Source: Bacteroidota bacterium
Lineage (GTDB): Bacteria > Bacteroidota > Bacteroidia > Chitinophagales > Chitinophagaceae
Length of the DNA stretch: 64,000 bases
Assembly: GCA_018268035.1 (NCBI GenBank)
Contig: JAFDXI010000120.1
Span: 1 to 64,000 of the forward strand
Direction: 5' to 3'
The first letter of the stretch is position 1; every line of letters starts with the position of its first letter. The notes under the pieces are model-generated. The model was not told where the DNA came from and made no database searches. It saw only the letters and a program-made list of their open reading frames with translations. Shown one piece after another: positions 9,379-18,021 of this stretch. The translations under genes and the position numbers were made by a program.

Positions 9379-9768
9379 ATGAAAAAGAAATTAAGTGTGC
9401 TGATTGCGGGAGTGTGTTTTATCCTTCTGACTTATACCGCTCATGCGCAATCAACTACAGACGCTGATTATTTTACAGGTAAATGGAATGTCTTAGTAAA
9501 AGGAACACCAAATGGTGATGCCAAAATGCTGGTGGTGCTCCAAAAAAGTGATAGCACGATGACCGGCGTTATCCAGGATACCACAGGAACGGATATATCA
9601 AAAATTGACAGGGTGGAATTAAACGGTGATAAAATCATTTTGTATTTCAATGCTCAAGGATATGACGTCAATCTTGAAATGGATAAAAAAGATGATGACC
9701 ACATAACAGGTAATATGATGAGCCTGTTTGATGCAGAAGGTGAAAGGGTTAAAGATGCTGTTCAATAG
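9379..9768 (+). CDS. Small secreted protein upstream of GH3
   Basis: The 129-residue protein has a clear signal peptide (hydrophobic 8-20, YTAHAQ cleavage near 24). The mature part alternates short polar turns and beta strands (TGKWNVLVKGTPNGD, MTGVIQDTTGTDI, NGDKIILYFNAQ), which resembles a small beta-sandwich or lipocalin-like fold, but I recognise no named family. Only 15 bp separate it from the GH3 gene, so the two are almost certainly co-transcribed. It is then a candidate accessory or carbohydrate-binding partner exported with the glucosidase. No catalytic motif is visible. Confidence 0.8.
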   Translation: MKKKLSVLIAGVCFILLTYTAHAQSTTDADYFTGKWNVLVKGTPNGDAKMLVVLQKSDSTMTGVIQDTTGTDISKIDRVELNGDKIILYFNAQGYDVNLEMDKKDDDHITGNMMSLFDAEGERVKDAVQ

Positions 9769-9783
9769 TAAAAAATATGTACA

Positions 9784-12132
9784 ATGAAATCATGTTGTAG
9801 CCGGAATATTTTGTTTTGTATAGCAGTTTGTTTTGCAATGAATAGTCATGCACAAAATGCACCACAGTTAGGGAAAAATTCAGTATCTGATATTGTCAAA
9901 GCAATGACAATGGAAGAGAAAGTAAAATTGGTTGTTGGTAAAGGATTCCCGGGTTTTGGTGCATCTGTTACAGATACCGCAGAGAATAAAAAAAATGTTT
10001 CAGTCTCCGGTCATACAGCCACATTAAAAAGATTGGGTATCCCGACATTGGATCTTGCTGATGGACCTTCAGGTATCCACCGTTTTGTTATGTCAAAAGA
10101 GGATTCGGCAAATAACATGTTTTCTACTGCATGGCCAGTTGGAACATTACTGGCATCGAGTTGGGATACTGCTCTTGTTAAAAATGTAGGAAAGGCTTTT
10201 GGTGAAGAAATAAAAGAGTATGGAATTGATTTTATTTTAGGCCCTGGTGCAAACATTCATCGTAATCCACTGGGTGGTAGAAATTTTGAGTATTATTCTG
10301 AAGACCCGTTGGTTTCAGGAAAAATGGCTGCAGCTATGATAAACGGAATTCAATCGCAGGGTGTGGGCGCTACCATCAAACACTTTGCAGTCAACAACGA
10401 AGAAACAAACAGGAATTCTTTAAACACTATTGTAAGTGAAAGGGCATTGCGTGAAATTTACCTGAAGAATTTTGAGATTGCCATAAAAAATTCACAACCC
10501 TGGGCAGTGATGAGTTCTTATAATTTATTAAATGGTGTTTATACTTCTGAAAGCTATGACCTGCTTACCACCATATTAAAAGATGAATGGGGGTTTAAAG
10601 GATTTGTGATGACTGATTGGTTTGGCGGAAAAGATGCAGTAACGCAAATGAAAGCAGGCAACAATATGCTTATGCCCGGTACATCAAAACAAGTAAATGA
10701 AATTGAAGATGCTGTAAAGAACGGGCAGCTTTCTGAAGCTGTATTGGATAATAATGTTGAAGGCATTTTAAATATTGTTTTAAAAGCGCCAACGTTTAAA
10801 GGGTATCATTATTCAAATCATCCCAATTTAAAAGAACATACACAAATTTCAAGGGCAGCAGCAGCAGAGAGCATGGTATTATTAAAGAACGATAATAATA
10901 CTTTGCCACTGAAAAATGTTTCCACAAATTTTTCATTGTTTGGTAATCATGCGTATGATTTGATTGCAGGTGGCACAGGTAGCGGCGATGTAAATAAACC
11001 TTATGCTATTTCACTCGCTGAAGGATTAGCGAATGCAGGATTTACAGTTAACAAAAATGTGCAACAGCAGTATGTGGGTTATTTAAATGATTATGCTGTA
11101 AAGCATCCGAAGAAAAACCCGATTGCAGAGCTGATGAACCCAACACCTGATGCACCTGAATATGCAATTGATAAAAACAGTATTGACAAAGAAGCTGCTA
11201 CATCTGATGTTGCAATTGTTTATATCGGGAGAAATGCAGGTGAAGGCAAAGACAGGAAAGTGGAAGATGATTATTTGCTGACTGATTATGAAAATGAAAT
11301 GATCACTACTGTTAGTAATGCTTTTCATTCAGTGCATAAACCTGTAATAGCAGTTTTGAATATTGGCGGTGTGATTGATGTTATATCATTCCGTGATAAA
11401 GTGGATGCAATATTGCTTGCCTGGCAACCAGGAGAAGAAGGTGGCAACGCAATTGCTGATATTTTGAGCGGAAAAGTAAATCCATCAGGTAAGCTGGCTA
11501 CAACTTTTCCTGCATCGTATAACGATGTGCCTTCGGCAAAAAATTTCCCCGGCAAAGAGTTTCCTGAAAAAGCAACAAGCGGAATGTTTGGCCAAAAAAA
11601 CATCCCTGCAGAAGTAACGTATGAAGAGGGGATTTATGTTGGCTACCGCTACTACAATACATTCAATGTAAAGCCTGCTTATGAATTTGGTTATGGTTTG
11701 TCATACACCAATTTTGCATACAGCCCGATGAAGTTAAGCGCATCAACATTTAATAATTCAATCACTGCAACAGTAAATATTACCAACACCAGGAAAGTTG
11801 CGGGCAAAGAAGTTGTTGAATTGTATGTAAGCGCACCTGCAAAAAAATTAGATAAACCTGAAGAAGAATTAAAAGGCTTTGCCAAAACAGTTTTATTGCA
11901 GCCAGGCAAAACACAAACGATAACATTCACATTGCAGACAGCAGATTTAGCATCATTCGAAACCAATACATCTTCATGGATTGCAGAAGCAGGAAAATAT
12001 GTGGTGAAGGTTGGCGCATCATCAACAGATATAAAATCATCAGCATCTTTTGTTTTACCGAAAGAGCTTGTTACAGAAAAAGATCATAAAGCATTGGCAC
12101 CGCAGGTTGAAATAAATGAATTGAAGAAATAA
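9784..12132 (+). CDS. Secreted beta-glucosidase-like GH3 enzyme
   Basis: The 782-residue protein has a signal peptide (CFAMNSHAQ). The GH3 N-terminal (beta/alpha)8 barrel (about 30-330) is followed by the alpha/beta sandwich (about 370-600) and a C-terminal fibronectin-III-like domain (about 660-760). The nucleophile is Asp278 in FVMTDWFGG. KHFAVNNEETNR supplies the substrate-binding Lys-His pair. The general acid glutamate is likely in the sandwich domain (NAGEGKDRKVEDDY), as in BglX-type enzymes. It should release terminal beta-linked glucose or xylose in the periplasm. It is second in a two-gene operon opposite the Nudix regulator. Linkage specificity is not deducible. Confidence 0.93.
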   Translation: MKSCCSRNILFCIAVCFAMNSHAQNAPQLGKNSVSDIVKAMTMEEKVKLVVGKGFPGFGASVTDTAENKKNVSVSGHTATLKRLGIPTLDLADGPSGIHRFVMSKEDSANNMFSTAWPVGTLLASSWDTALVKNVGKAFGEEIKEYGIDFILGPGANIHRNPLGGRNFEYYSEDPLVSGKMAAAMINGIQSQGVGATIKHFAVNNEETNRNSLNTIVSERALREIYLKNFEIAIKNSQPWAVMSSYNLLNGVYTSESYDLLTTILKDEWGFKGFVMTDWFGGKDAVTQMKAGNNMLMPGTSKQVNEIEDAVKNGQLSEAVLDNNVEGILNIVLKAPTFKGYHYSNHPNLKEHTQISRAAAAESMVLLKNDNNTLPLKNVSTNFSLFGNHAYDLIAGGTGSGDVNKPYAISLAEGLANAGFTVNKNVQQQYVGYLNDYAVKHPKKNPIAELMNPTPDAPEYAIDKNSIDKEAATSDVAIVYIGRNAGEGKDRKVEDDYLLTDYENEMITTVSNAFHSVHKPVIAVLNIGGVIDVISFRDKVDAILLAWQPGEEGGNAIADILSGKVNPSGKLATTFPASYNDVPSAKNFPGKEFPEKATSGMFGQKNIPAEVTYEEGIYVGYRYYNTFNVKPAYEFGYGLSYTNFAYSPMKLSASTFNNSITATVNITNTRKVAGKEVVELYVSAPAKKLDKPEEELKGFAKTVLLQPGKTQTITFTLQTADLASFETNTSSWIAEAGKYVVKVGASSTDIKSSASFVLPKELVTEKDHKALAPQVEINELKK

Positions 12133-12382
12133 AAAATATAATCCTATCGGTGGTTGTCCTCACCAAACTAAATATTATTAAATCTAATCTTTTTCTTTAT
12201 ATTAAGTAAGCATATTTAATTCATTAATCCATTCAATATAAAATGTTGCACTGCATCAATTGTATTCATCACAAAATCATTTTGAGTGTATAAGTCATTA
12301 TGATGTTTGATGCATATAACCCAATGCCCTTTGTTATTGCACATAACTTTTAAGAATACCTTGAGATAAAAAAAATCATCCT

Positions 12383-12419
12383 GCAGCGTTAATATATTGT
12401 ATTTGCTTTTTAACGCTGC
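12383..12419 (-). terminator. Terminator after the carboxylesterase gene
   Basis: A perfect 10-bp stem, GCAGCGTTAA / TTAACGCTGC, lies just past the carboxylesterase stop codon. On the minus strand it is followed within 8 nt by a run of eight T (complement of 12368-12375). This is a good intrinsic terminator for leftward transcription. Confidence 0.6.
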
Positions 12420-12422
12420 TCA

Positions 12423-14072
12423 CTATTTCCCATTAAAAAAATCATCTAAAAATTTAAACTGTTCGTTATCTGTTGCTTTTATTGATTTTGATTCTACATT
12501 AATATCCATCACATCCGGATTTTTATCACCAGGTTTTATTGCAGGCCAGTTGGGCAATCCTTCGCCGTTTGGATTATAACTGATGATGAAATTGGCAAAA
12601 TAATTTTCCATTGTTTTTGAAACTTTGTAATCATCTTCTATCCATTCAAAATTTTTATTTGATTCAATATTGCCTAAAGCATATTCAATTTCGCTGGCAT
12701 GCGGAGCGCCAATAGCTTTGGGCATTTCTGGTGTATTGGAGTCTTTTTTTGAAGTGCCACCTGCAAGACCAGTTGTTGTGTTTTTATCAACGAGCGGTGG
12801 CAACATCCTGCTGAATAAATAACGATATACCATTTGCGAAGAATTGTTGGCCTGCAGGTCAATCCATTTCCAGGTGGCATAGACAATAAATCCATCAGAA
12901 GCAAGGTCAGTAGCTGAGCGTTCAATTTCTTTTTCATTGCTATGCGGCCATAGCTTCAATATTGCTGCGTAATCTTTCGGGTAAAATTGTTTTACTTTCT
13001 TAATAAAATTTTCTTCAGTATAAGGCAGTCCCTGCATAAATGCTGTACCGGGAATTTCAGCAGAATTCCATCCTGCCAGTAAAGGGACCATTGCCTGTTG
13101 TTTTGATTCAAATGTTTCAGGCAAACTACTTTTTAAAAAATAGTCATCTATCACTGCGGGAAAACCAAATCTGCCGGAGGCTTTATAAATTTCATACACA
13201 TCTTTTGTGCTGAGCTTCCTGAGTTCAGCTAAAGTGGGGAAGCCTGCTTTTTTTGCAAAATCCGATCCTGTCTTTTCTGCTTCTGCTAATGGAACAGGTG
13301 CAAGTGTTGGCTTTATGCCGGCACCGCTTTCGCCGATAGCAGCATTGAATAAATTTTTTGAAAGTGGTGATGCCATCAATTCACTCACAGAGATTGAACC
13401 TGCTGATTCACCGGCAATAGTTACATGATTGGGATTACCACCAAAAGCAGCAATGTTTTTATGCACCCACTGCAATGCAGCCACCTGATCTAGGAAACCA
13501 TAATTACCAGATGCTTTGTAGGGAGATTCTGCGCTCAATTCAGGAAGAGCAAGAAAGCCAAAAATATTTAAACGGTAATTGGCAGTTACCACAACAATTC
13601 CTTTTTCTGCAAGGCTTGCACCATCATATCTTGGTTCGGAAGCATCACCTGCAACGAATCCTCCACCATAGAAATAAACCAAAACCGGAAGGTCTTTTGT
13701 ACCTCGTTTAGCTGGTGTCCATACATTGAGGTAAAGACAATCTTCACTTAAGCCATCAGATCGGCTGTTCATATCGCCAAACACAATTGATTGTACAGGA
13801 CGTGGGCCAAACTTTTTTGTTTGCTTTACACCATTCCAGTTATCCAATGGTTGTGGTGCTTTCCAGCGCAAAGGCCCAACAGGTGGTTTAGCAAATGGAA
13901 TCCCAAAATAAAGCTGGAGGCCGGTCTTGGTATCATAATTCCCTTCGATGATACCATTATTAATTTTTGTTTGCACTGCGAAATAATTGTTGTTGTTTTC
14001 CTGAGCTTTGGTTGACATTTTAAGCATCAAAATAAAACTTATAACTAAAAATATTTTTTGCATGATCATCAT
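12423..14072 (-). CDS. Secreted type-B carboxylesterase
   Basis: I start this at the ATG complementary to 14070-14072 (MMIMQK), because the longer frame needs a TTG and only the shorter one gives a clean signal peptide (MQKIFLVISF...STKAQ). The alpha/beta hydrolase has the type-B hallmarks: YFGIPFAKPPVGPLRW near the N-terminus, SEDCLYLNVW, the oxyanion-hole GGGF, and the nucleophile elbow GESAGS near residue 220. The catalytic acid and histidine (GAPHASE) follow. About 550 residues fits the family. Members hydrolyse carboxylic esters. Next to glycoside hydrolases, removal of acyl groups from plant polysaccharide is a reasonable guess. It converges on the GH3 gene. Confidence 0.9.
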   Translation of the reverse strand: MMIMQKIFLVISFILMLKMSTKAQENNNNYFAVQTKINNGIIEGNYDTKTGLQLYFGIPFAKPPVGPLRWKAPQPLDNWNGVKQTKKFGPRPVQSIVFGDMNSRSDGLSEDCLYLNVWTPAKRGTKDLPVLVYFYGGGFVAGDASEPRYDGASLAEKGIVVVTANYRLNIFGFLALPELSAESPYKASGNYGFLDQVAALQWVHKNIAAFGGNPNHVTIAGESAGSISVSELMASPLSKNLFNAAIGESGAGIKPTLAPVPLAEAEKTGSDFAKKAGFPTLAELRKLSTKDVYEIYKASGRFGFPAVIDDYFLKSSLPETFESKQQAMVPLLAGWNSAEIPGTAFMQGLPYTEENFIKKVKQFYPKDYAAILKLWPHSNEKEIERSATDLASDGFIVYATWKWIDLQANNSSQMVYRYLFSRMLPPLVDKNTTTGLAGGTSKKDSNTPEMPKAIGAPHASEIEYALGNIESNKNFEWIEDDYKVSKTMENYFANFIISYNPNGEGLPNWPAIKPGDKNPDVMDINVESKSIKATDNEQFKFLDDFFNGK

Positions 14073-14273
14073 GATTTGTTTTAAAAAAGACAATATAAAT
14101 CATTTTGTTATTATCGGGCAAATGTGTCTGTTCAAACCCCAACCCAATGGCAAAGCCTCAATAACAGTTTGGCGGAAATGCCCTTTTAATTGTCGTTTTT
14201 ACACAGTGTAATGATTTATTATTTTGGCAATATTTGTGTTGTAAATTTTTTCATTCAAGGTAAAAATATTTTT

Positions 14274-14726
14274 ATGCCAAATAATAGTGTAACACTTCAC
14301 CGCATCATCAAAGCATCACCGGACAAAGTATTTAAAGCTTTTAGTGATGCCAATGCACAGACTGCCTGGCTGCCACCTTATGGCTTTTTATGTGTAGTAG
14401 AACATTTTGATTTTAAAGTGGGCGGTGCTTACCGGATGAAGTTTATTAATTTCTCAACTGGCAATAGCCATTCATTCAGCGGAGAGTTTGTAGAAATAAA
14501 AACAAATGAGTTTATCAAAAACACCGACAGGTTTGATGACCCGAATTTGCAAGGTGAAATGACAACGTCAGTCTGGTTCAAAAAAGTTTTGTGTGGTACA
14601 GAAATAAAAATAATACAGGAAGGCATACCAGAATTGATTCCAGCGGAAATGTGTTATTTAGGATGGCAGGATTCATTGGATAAATTAATAAAACTGGTAG
14701 AACCTGAAATACCTGATAGCGACTAA
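14274..14726 (+). CDS. SRPBCC / AHSA1-family protein
   Basis: I use the ATG at 14274 (MPNNSVTLHRII), giving 150 residues. The upstream extension to 14190 would add an unrelated hydrophobic segment. The fold is the START-like helix-grip seen in the Aha1 C-terminal family: SPDKVFKAFSDANAQTAWLPP opens the ligand pocket, FKVGGAYRMKF and GEFVEIKTNEFI are the central strands, and GWQDSLDKLIKLVEPE is the closing helix. Family members bind hydrophobic ligands or act in stress responses; none is specific enough to name a role. It is monocistronic. Confidence 0.85.
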   Translation: MPNNSVTLHRIIKASPDKVFKAFSDANAQTAWLPPYGFLCVVEHFDFKVGGAYRMKFINFSTGNSHSFSGEFVEIKTNEFIKNTDRFDDPNLQGEMTTSVWFKKVLCGTEIKIIQEGIPELIPAEMCYLGWQDSLDKLIKLVEPEIPDSD

Positions 14727-14928
14727 CAATGGTTGGTAAATTTGAATTAGTTTTTTGTGAACAATTAAATGTGAAAAGATGAAACTGTAATAAAAAAATA
14801 CTTCAGATCGAATTTTTCCAAAACCCTGAAAGGGTGATATGATTATCGAAAAAAGAATATGATGAATACATTTCTCACAGACCAAACATATTTTTATCTA
14901 TCAAATTGTTTTAACCGAAAAAACATTT

Positions 14929-15765
14929 TCATTCGGAAGCTTCATTATATTTTTCAACTAATGTAATTGCCTGCACCGCTTCCTTCACATCATGCACCCT
15001 CAAAATATTTGCACCATTTAATACTGCAATTGTATTTAAAACCGTCGTACCATTTAATGCTGCTGCTGCTGTTATGTCCAGGGTTTTATAAATAGTGGCT
15101 TTTCTTGAAATGCCCGCCAGTATTGGCTTTTCGAGCATCCTGAATACTGAAAGATTTTTCAACAACTCAAAATTGTGTTGGTGCGTTTTTCCAAAACCAA
15201 ACCCCGGGTCAATGATAACGTCATGGATATTGTGCAGTTTGCATTGTTCAGTTTGACGAATAAAAAAATCAAGTACTTCACGGGTTACGTCGTCATAATG
15301 TGGGTTTTCCTGCATGGTTTCAGGTGTGCCCTGTATGTGCATGCAGATATAAGGCACATGCAACCTGCCAACAGTGGTTAACATATCTGCGTCCATCGTA
15401 GCACCACTGATATCATTGACTAAACATGCACCGGCATCAACAGCCTGTCTCGCAACAACAGCATGGTAAGTGTCAACAGAAATATATGAATCCGGGAAAT
15501 TCTTTTTAATAGTTTCAATTATCATCAAAACCCTTTCTGCTTCTTCATTAGCTGTTAATCTAACGCTGCCGGGTCTCGTGCTTTGGCCACCTACATCTAA
15601 AAAGGTAGCGCCATCATGTAACATAGAGCCTGCCTTTTGTAATGCTTCCTCTTCTGTCTGCAACCTGCTGCCTTTATAAAAAGAATCAGGGGTAATATTT
15701 AATATGCCCATCACAACAGGTTTGTTAATAACCAGTAATCTTCCGTTGCAGTTCAGTGTAAACAT
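14929..15765 (-). CDS. folP: Dihydropteroate synthase
   Basis: The 278-residue cytoplasmic enzyme condenses 4-aminobenzoate with the pterin diphosphate in folate synthesis and is the sulfonamide target. It is a TIM barrel with the family signatures MGILNITPDSF near residue 20, DVGGQSTRPG near 57 (pterin and diphosphate binding), VNDISG, and IDPGFGFGKT near 186. The length matches the usual 270-285. It is divergent from the DUF1599 gene with an 84-bp spacer. In many Bacteroidota folP, DUF1599 and the BT_3928-like gene lie near each other, as here. Confidence 0.96.
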   Translation of the reverse strand: MFTLNCNGRLLVINKPVVMGILNITPDSFYKGSRLQTEEEALQKAGSMLHDGATFLDVGGQSTRPGSVRLTANEEAERVLMIIETIKKNFPDSYISVDTYHAVVARQAVDAGACLVNDISGATMDADMLTTVGRLHVPYICMHIQGTPETMQENPHYDDVTREVLDFFIRQTEQCKLHNIHDVIIDPGFGFGKTHQHNFELLKNLSVFRMLEKPILAGISRKATIYKTLDITAAAALNGTTVLNTIAVLNGANILRVHDVKEAVQAITLVEKYNEASE

Positions 15766-15849
15766 AGTTTGTTTGATTATTTTTGGCGCCAGGCAAAGGT
15801 AATCTGCTATTGTATGCAGCGCTGATATGCCTGTTTAAAAATATAATTT

Positions 15850-16398
15850 GTGACTACAGAACAACAGTTTGATAGAGTAATTGATTCCTGTAAAAATATT
15901 TTTTTGAAAAAGACAGCTGATTATGGAACAGCATGGCGGGTATTACGTACCATTTCAGTGGTGGACCAGATTTTTATAAAAGCATTACGCATAAGAAATA
16001 TCCAGAACCTCAGCGAAAGAAAGGTAGAAGATGATGTAGCCAGCGAATTTGCAGGCATCATTAATTATGGAGCAATAGGGTTGATGCAGTTACAGATAAA
16101 TAATCCGACAGTGGAAGAATTATCTGTAGAAAAAACAGGTGCATTATATGATGCTGCTATTGCTGAAACAAAGGCAACACTGTTGAACAAAAATCATGAT
16201 TATGGTGAGGCCTGGCGTGAAATGAGCCAGGAAAGTTTTGTTGATTTAATCTTGATGAAGTTGTTGCGGGTGCGACAGATATTGAACAATGATGGTAAAA
16301 CACTCATCAGTGAAGGCATTGATGCTAATTATATTGACATCATCAATTATGCTGTCTTTGCAATGATACTGATAGATGAAGGGAAACATAAAGGTTAA
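15850..16398 (+). CDS. DUF1599 protein with internal duplication
   Basis: The start is a GTG at 15850; no upstream ATG is in frame. The 182 residues contain two similar halves: KKTADYGTAWR with VVDQIFIKALRIRNIQ and GIINYGAIGLMQL in the first, NKNHDYGEAWR with FVDLILMKLLRVRQIL and DIINYAVFAMILI in the second. DUF1599 is also known as a nucleotide-modification-associated domain, all-helical and with conserved polar residues, but no activity has been shown to my knowledge. It lies 62 bp upstream of the BT_3928-like gene and is probably co-transcribed with it. Confidence 0.85.
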   Translation: MTTEQQFDRVIDSCKNIFLKKTADYGTAWRVLRTISVVDQIFIKALRIRNIQNLSERKVEDDVASEFAGIINYGAIGLMQLQINNPTVEELSVEKTGALYDAAIAETKATLLNKNHDYGEAWREMSQESFVDLILMKLLRVRQILNNDGKTLISEGIDANYIDIINYAVFAMILIDEGKHKG

Positions 16399-16459
16399 AA
16401 AATAAAATGGTGCAGGTCTAAAATATTCAAATCTCCTTTTTGTATTCAAACTAAATAAT

Positions 16460-17572
16460 ATGGCTACTAACAAAAAATATTCACTCCTTGTTATACGCTG
16501 GCTGGTAGGTTTACTTTTTATTTTCAGTGGTTTGGTGAAAGCGAATGACCCATTGGGTTTGAGTTATAAAATGCAGGAGTTTTTTGAAGCATGGAACTGG
16601 TATTTTTTCAATGATTATACACTCGCGTTTTCACTTGTCATGAATGTGTTTGAAGTGTTGGCAGGTGTTGCATTGATTATAGGCTGGCGTATGAAATTAT
16701 TTAGCTGGTTGTTGTTGTTGCTTATCATATTTTTTAGTTTCCTCACCGGTTATGCAATGTTTTCAGGTAAAATAAAAACCTGTGGTTGCTTTGGTGATTG
16801 TTTGCCGCTGACGCCTGCTCAATCATTTTCAAAAGACCTTATCCTGCTTGTGCTGATATTGATTTTATTCATGTACAGGAAAAAAATTACTTCTGCTGTT
16901 AATCCTATTGTTGCAATTGTTTTTCTTGTAGCCTCTGTGGCTACAGTAGGTGAATTGCAGGCGCATGTGATGAAGCATTTGCCTTTTGTTGATTGCCTTC
17001 CTTATAAAAAAGGAAATAACATTCTCAAAGAGATGCAGCCACCACCCAATGCAATACCTGATAGTGTAGTGATGGTTTTTAAATACAGGAAGGATGGTGA
17101 AGTGAAAGAATATACTACAGAAACTTTACCGGCTGACCTTGATTCCACTTACGAGTTTATAGACCGTACAGACAAAGTGGTGAGAAAGGGAAATGCTACG
17201 CCACCTATTGCAGACTTTGCCTTGTTTACAATGAATGATACAGATACCACTGATGCATTGTTGCAATCGCAGGATAAATATGTATTGTTGTTTGCAAAAG
17301 ATTTCAGCAATTTTCAGAAATGGATGAATGATGATTTTAAAAAGCTGATGCAGGAGTTGCAACAAAAGCATATCCACTTTTTTATTGTAACTGCTGATAA
17401 ACAAAACGCTGAAAAAATAATTGGGAACCTTCCTGCAGATTTTTTATTATGTGATGGCACTGTTATTAAAACTGCTGCTCGTGTTAATGCAACATATTTT
17501 GTAATGAATGGCGCCGATATCATTGATAAATTCAGCTATATAGATTTGAATAAACATCTTGGGGAACTTTAA
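16460..17572 (+). CDS. DoxX/MauE-type redox membrane protein with C-terminal thioredoxin-like region (BT_3928-like)
   Basis: The 370-residue protein has four hydrophobic segments in about 1-180, a DoxX/MauE-like bundle including RWLVGLLFIFSGLVKANDPLG and ending the second loop with CGCFGDC (108-114). A soluble region (about 200-370) looks like a thioredoxin fold without a clear CxxC. DoxX/MauE proteins pass thiol oxidation state across the membrane, so a periplasmic redox role is likely. Bacteroidota annotate it as BT_3928 family, of unknown substrate. An imperfect hairpin follows the stop at 17589-17614. Confidence 0.83.
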   Translation: MATNKKYSLLVIRWLVGLLFIFSGLVKANDPLGLSYKMQEFFEAWNWYFFNDYTLAFSLVMNVFEVLAGVALIIGWRMKLFSWLLLLLIIFFSFLTGYAMFSGKIKTCGCFGDCLPLTPAQSFSKDLILLVLILILFMYRKKITSAVNPIVAIVFLVASVATVGELQAHVMKHLPFVDCLPYKKGNNILKEMQPPPNAIPDSVVMVFKYRKDGEVKEYTTETLPADLDSTYEFIDRTDKVVRKGNATPPIADFALFTMNDTDTTDALLQSQDKYVLLFAKDFSNFQKWMNDDFKKLMQELQQKHIHFFIVTADKQNAEKIIGNLPADFLLCDGTVIKTAARVNATYFVMNGADIIDKFSYIDLNKHLGEL

Positions 17573-17819
17573 CCTGTATAAAAAAATAAACCCAGCCGTG
17601 AAAACGACCGGGTTAAAATCTGATGTAGGGTTGAAATTGCCGATTGCTTATTAAATATTTTATTTTAAATCCTTTTAAGCAGTTGGTCATGAGGGGGCTT
17701 TTCAATTTTCTAAACAACTTGTTTATCGATTTCAATTTAATTCCTTTTCTTAAAAATGGTTAGCAACGCCCGACCTTAATAACTATAATGGGTCAAACTT
17801 AAGAAATGGAATAGCGCTT

Positions 17820-17853
17820 TAATACGGGAATTTTCCCGTATTTTTTGTGTTTT
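17820..17853 (+). terminator. Perfect palindrome with T-rich tail
   Basis: ATACGGGA-attt-TCCCGTAT forms a perfect stem (extendable to 9-10 bp with flanking A-T pairs), followed by TTTTTGTGTTTTT. That is the form of an intrinsic terminator for rightward transcription. It lies 250 bp past the nearest upstream stop, so it either ends a long 3' UTR or a small RNA, or it is an operator: TCCCGTATTTTT is shared with the reverse strand of Nudix site 1 at 9265-9276. Confidence 0.45.
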
Positions 17854-18009
17854 TCCCGAGGACAAATTGAGTGAATGGTAAAATTTATACGTCTTTTTTA
17901 TAACCTGTACTTTTTTTACAATTACATGCTGGGTTTTTAATTAAAATTTGCCTGTCTATTCAGATTATTTTCATATTACTACTAAGCCGCACTATATTTT
18001 TAAGAAGCT

Positions 18010-18017
18010 TAATTTTG
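18010..18017 (+). promoter_or_regulatory. Bacteroidota -7 promoter box of the epimerase gene
   Basis: TAATTTTG is an exact match to the Bacteroidota -7 consensus TAnnTTTG, only 5 bp before the ATG at 18022, implying a nearly leaderless mRNA. A convincing -33 TTG partner was not found. Confidence 0.4.
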
Positions 18018-18021
18018 TTTC

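Larger units (their letters stand above)
17573..18021. other. Gene-free stretch with two hairpins
   Basis: There are 449 bp with no protein-like frame. An imperfect hairpin, AACCC...GGGTT, lies at 17589-17614. It is followed on the minus strand by TATTTTTTAT and may end transcripts from either side. A stronger palindrome lies at 17822-17841. The sequence between them (17640-17820) shows no recognised RNA family. The last 60 bp carry the epimerase promoter. Confidence 0.4.

Noticed and set aside
12140-12170. Small hairpin GGTG...CACC after GH3 as a terminator
   Set aside because: Only a 4-bp stem and no T run; too weak to call.
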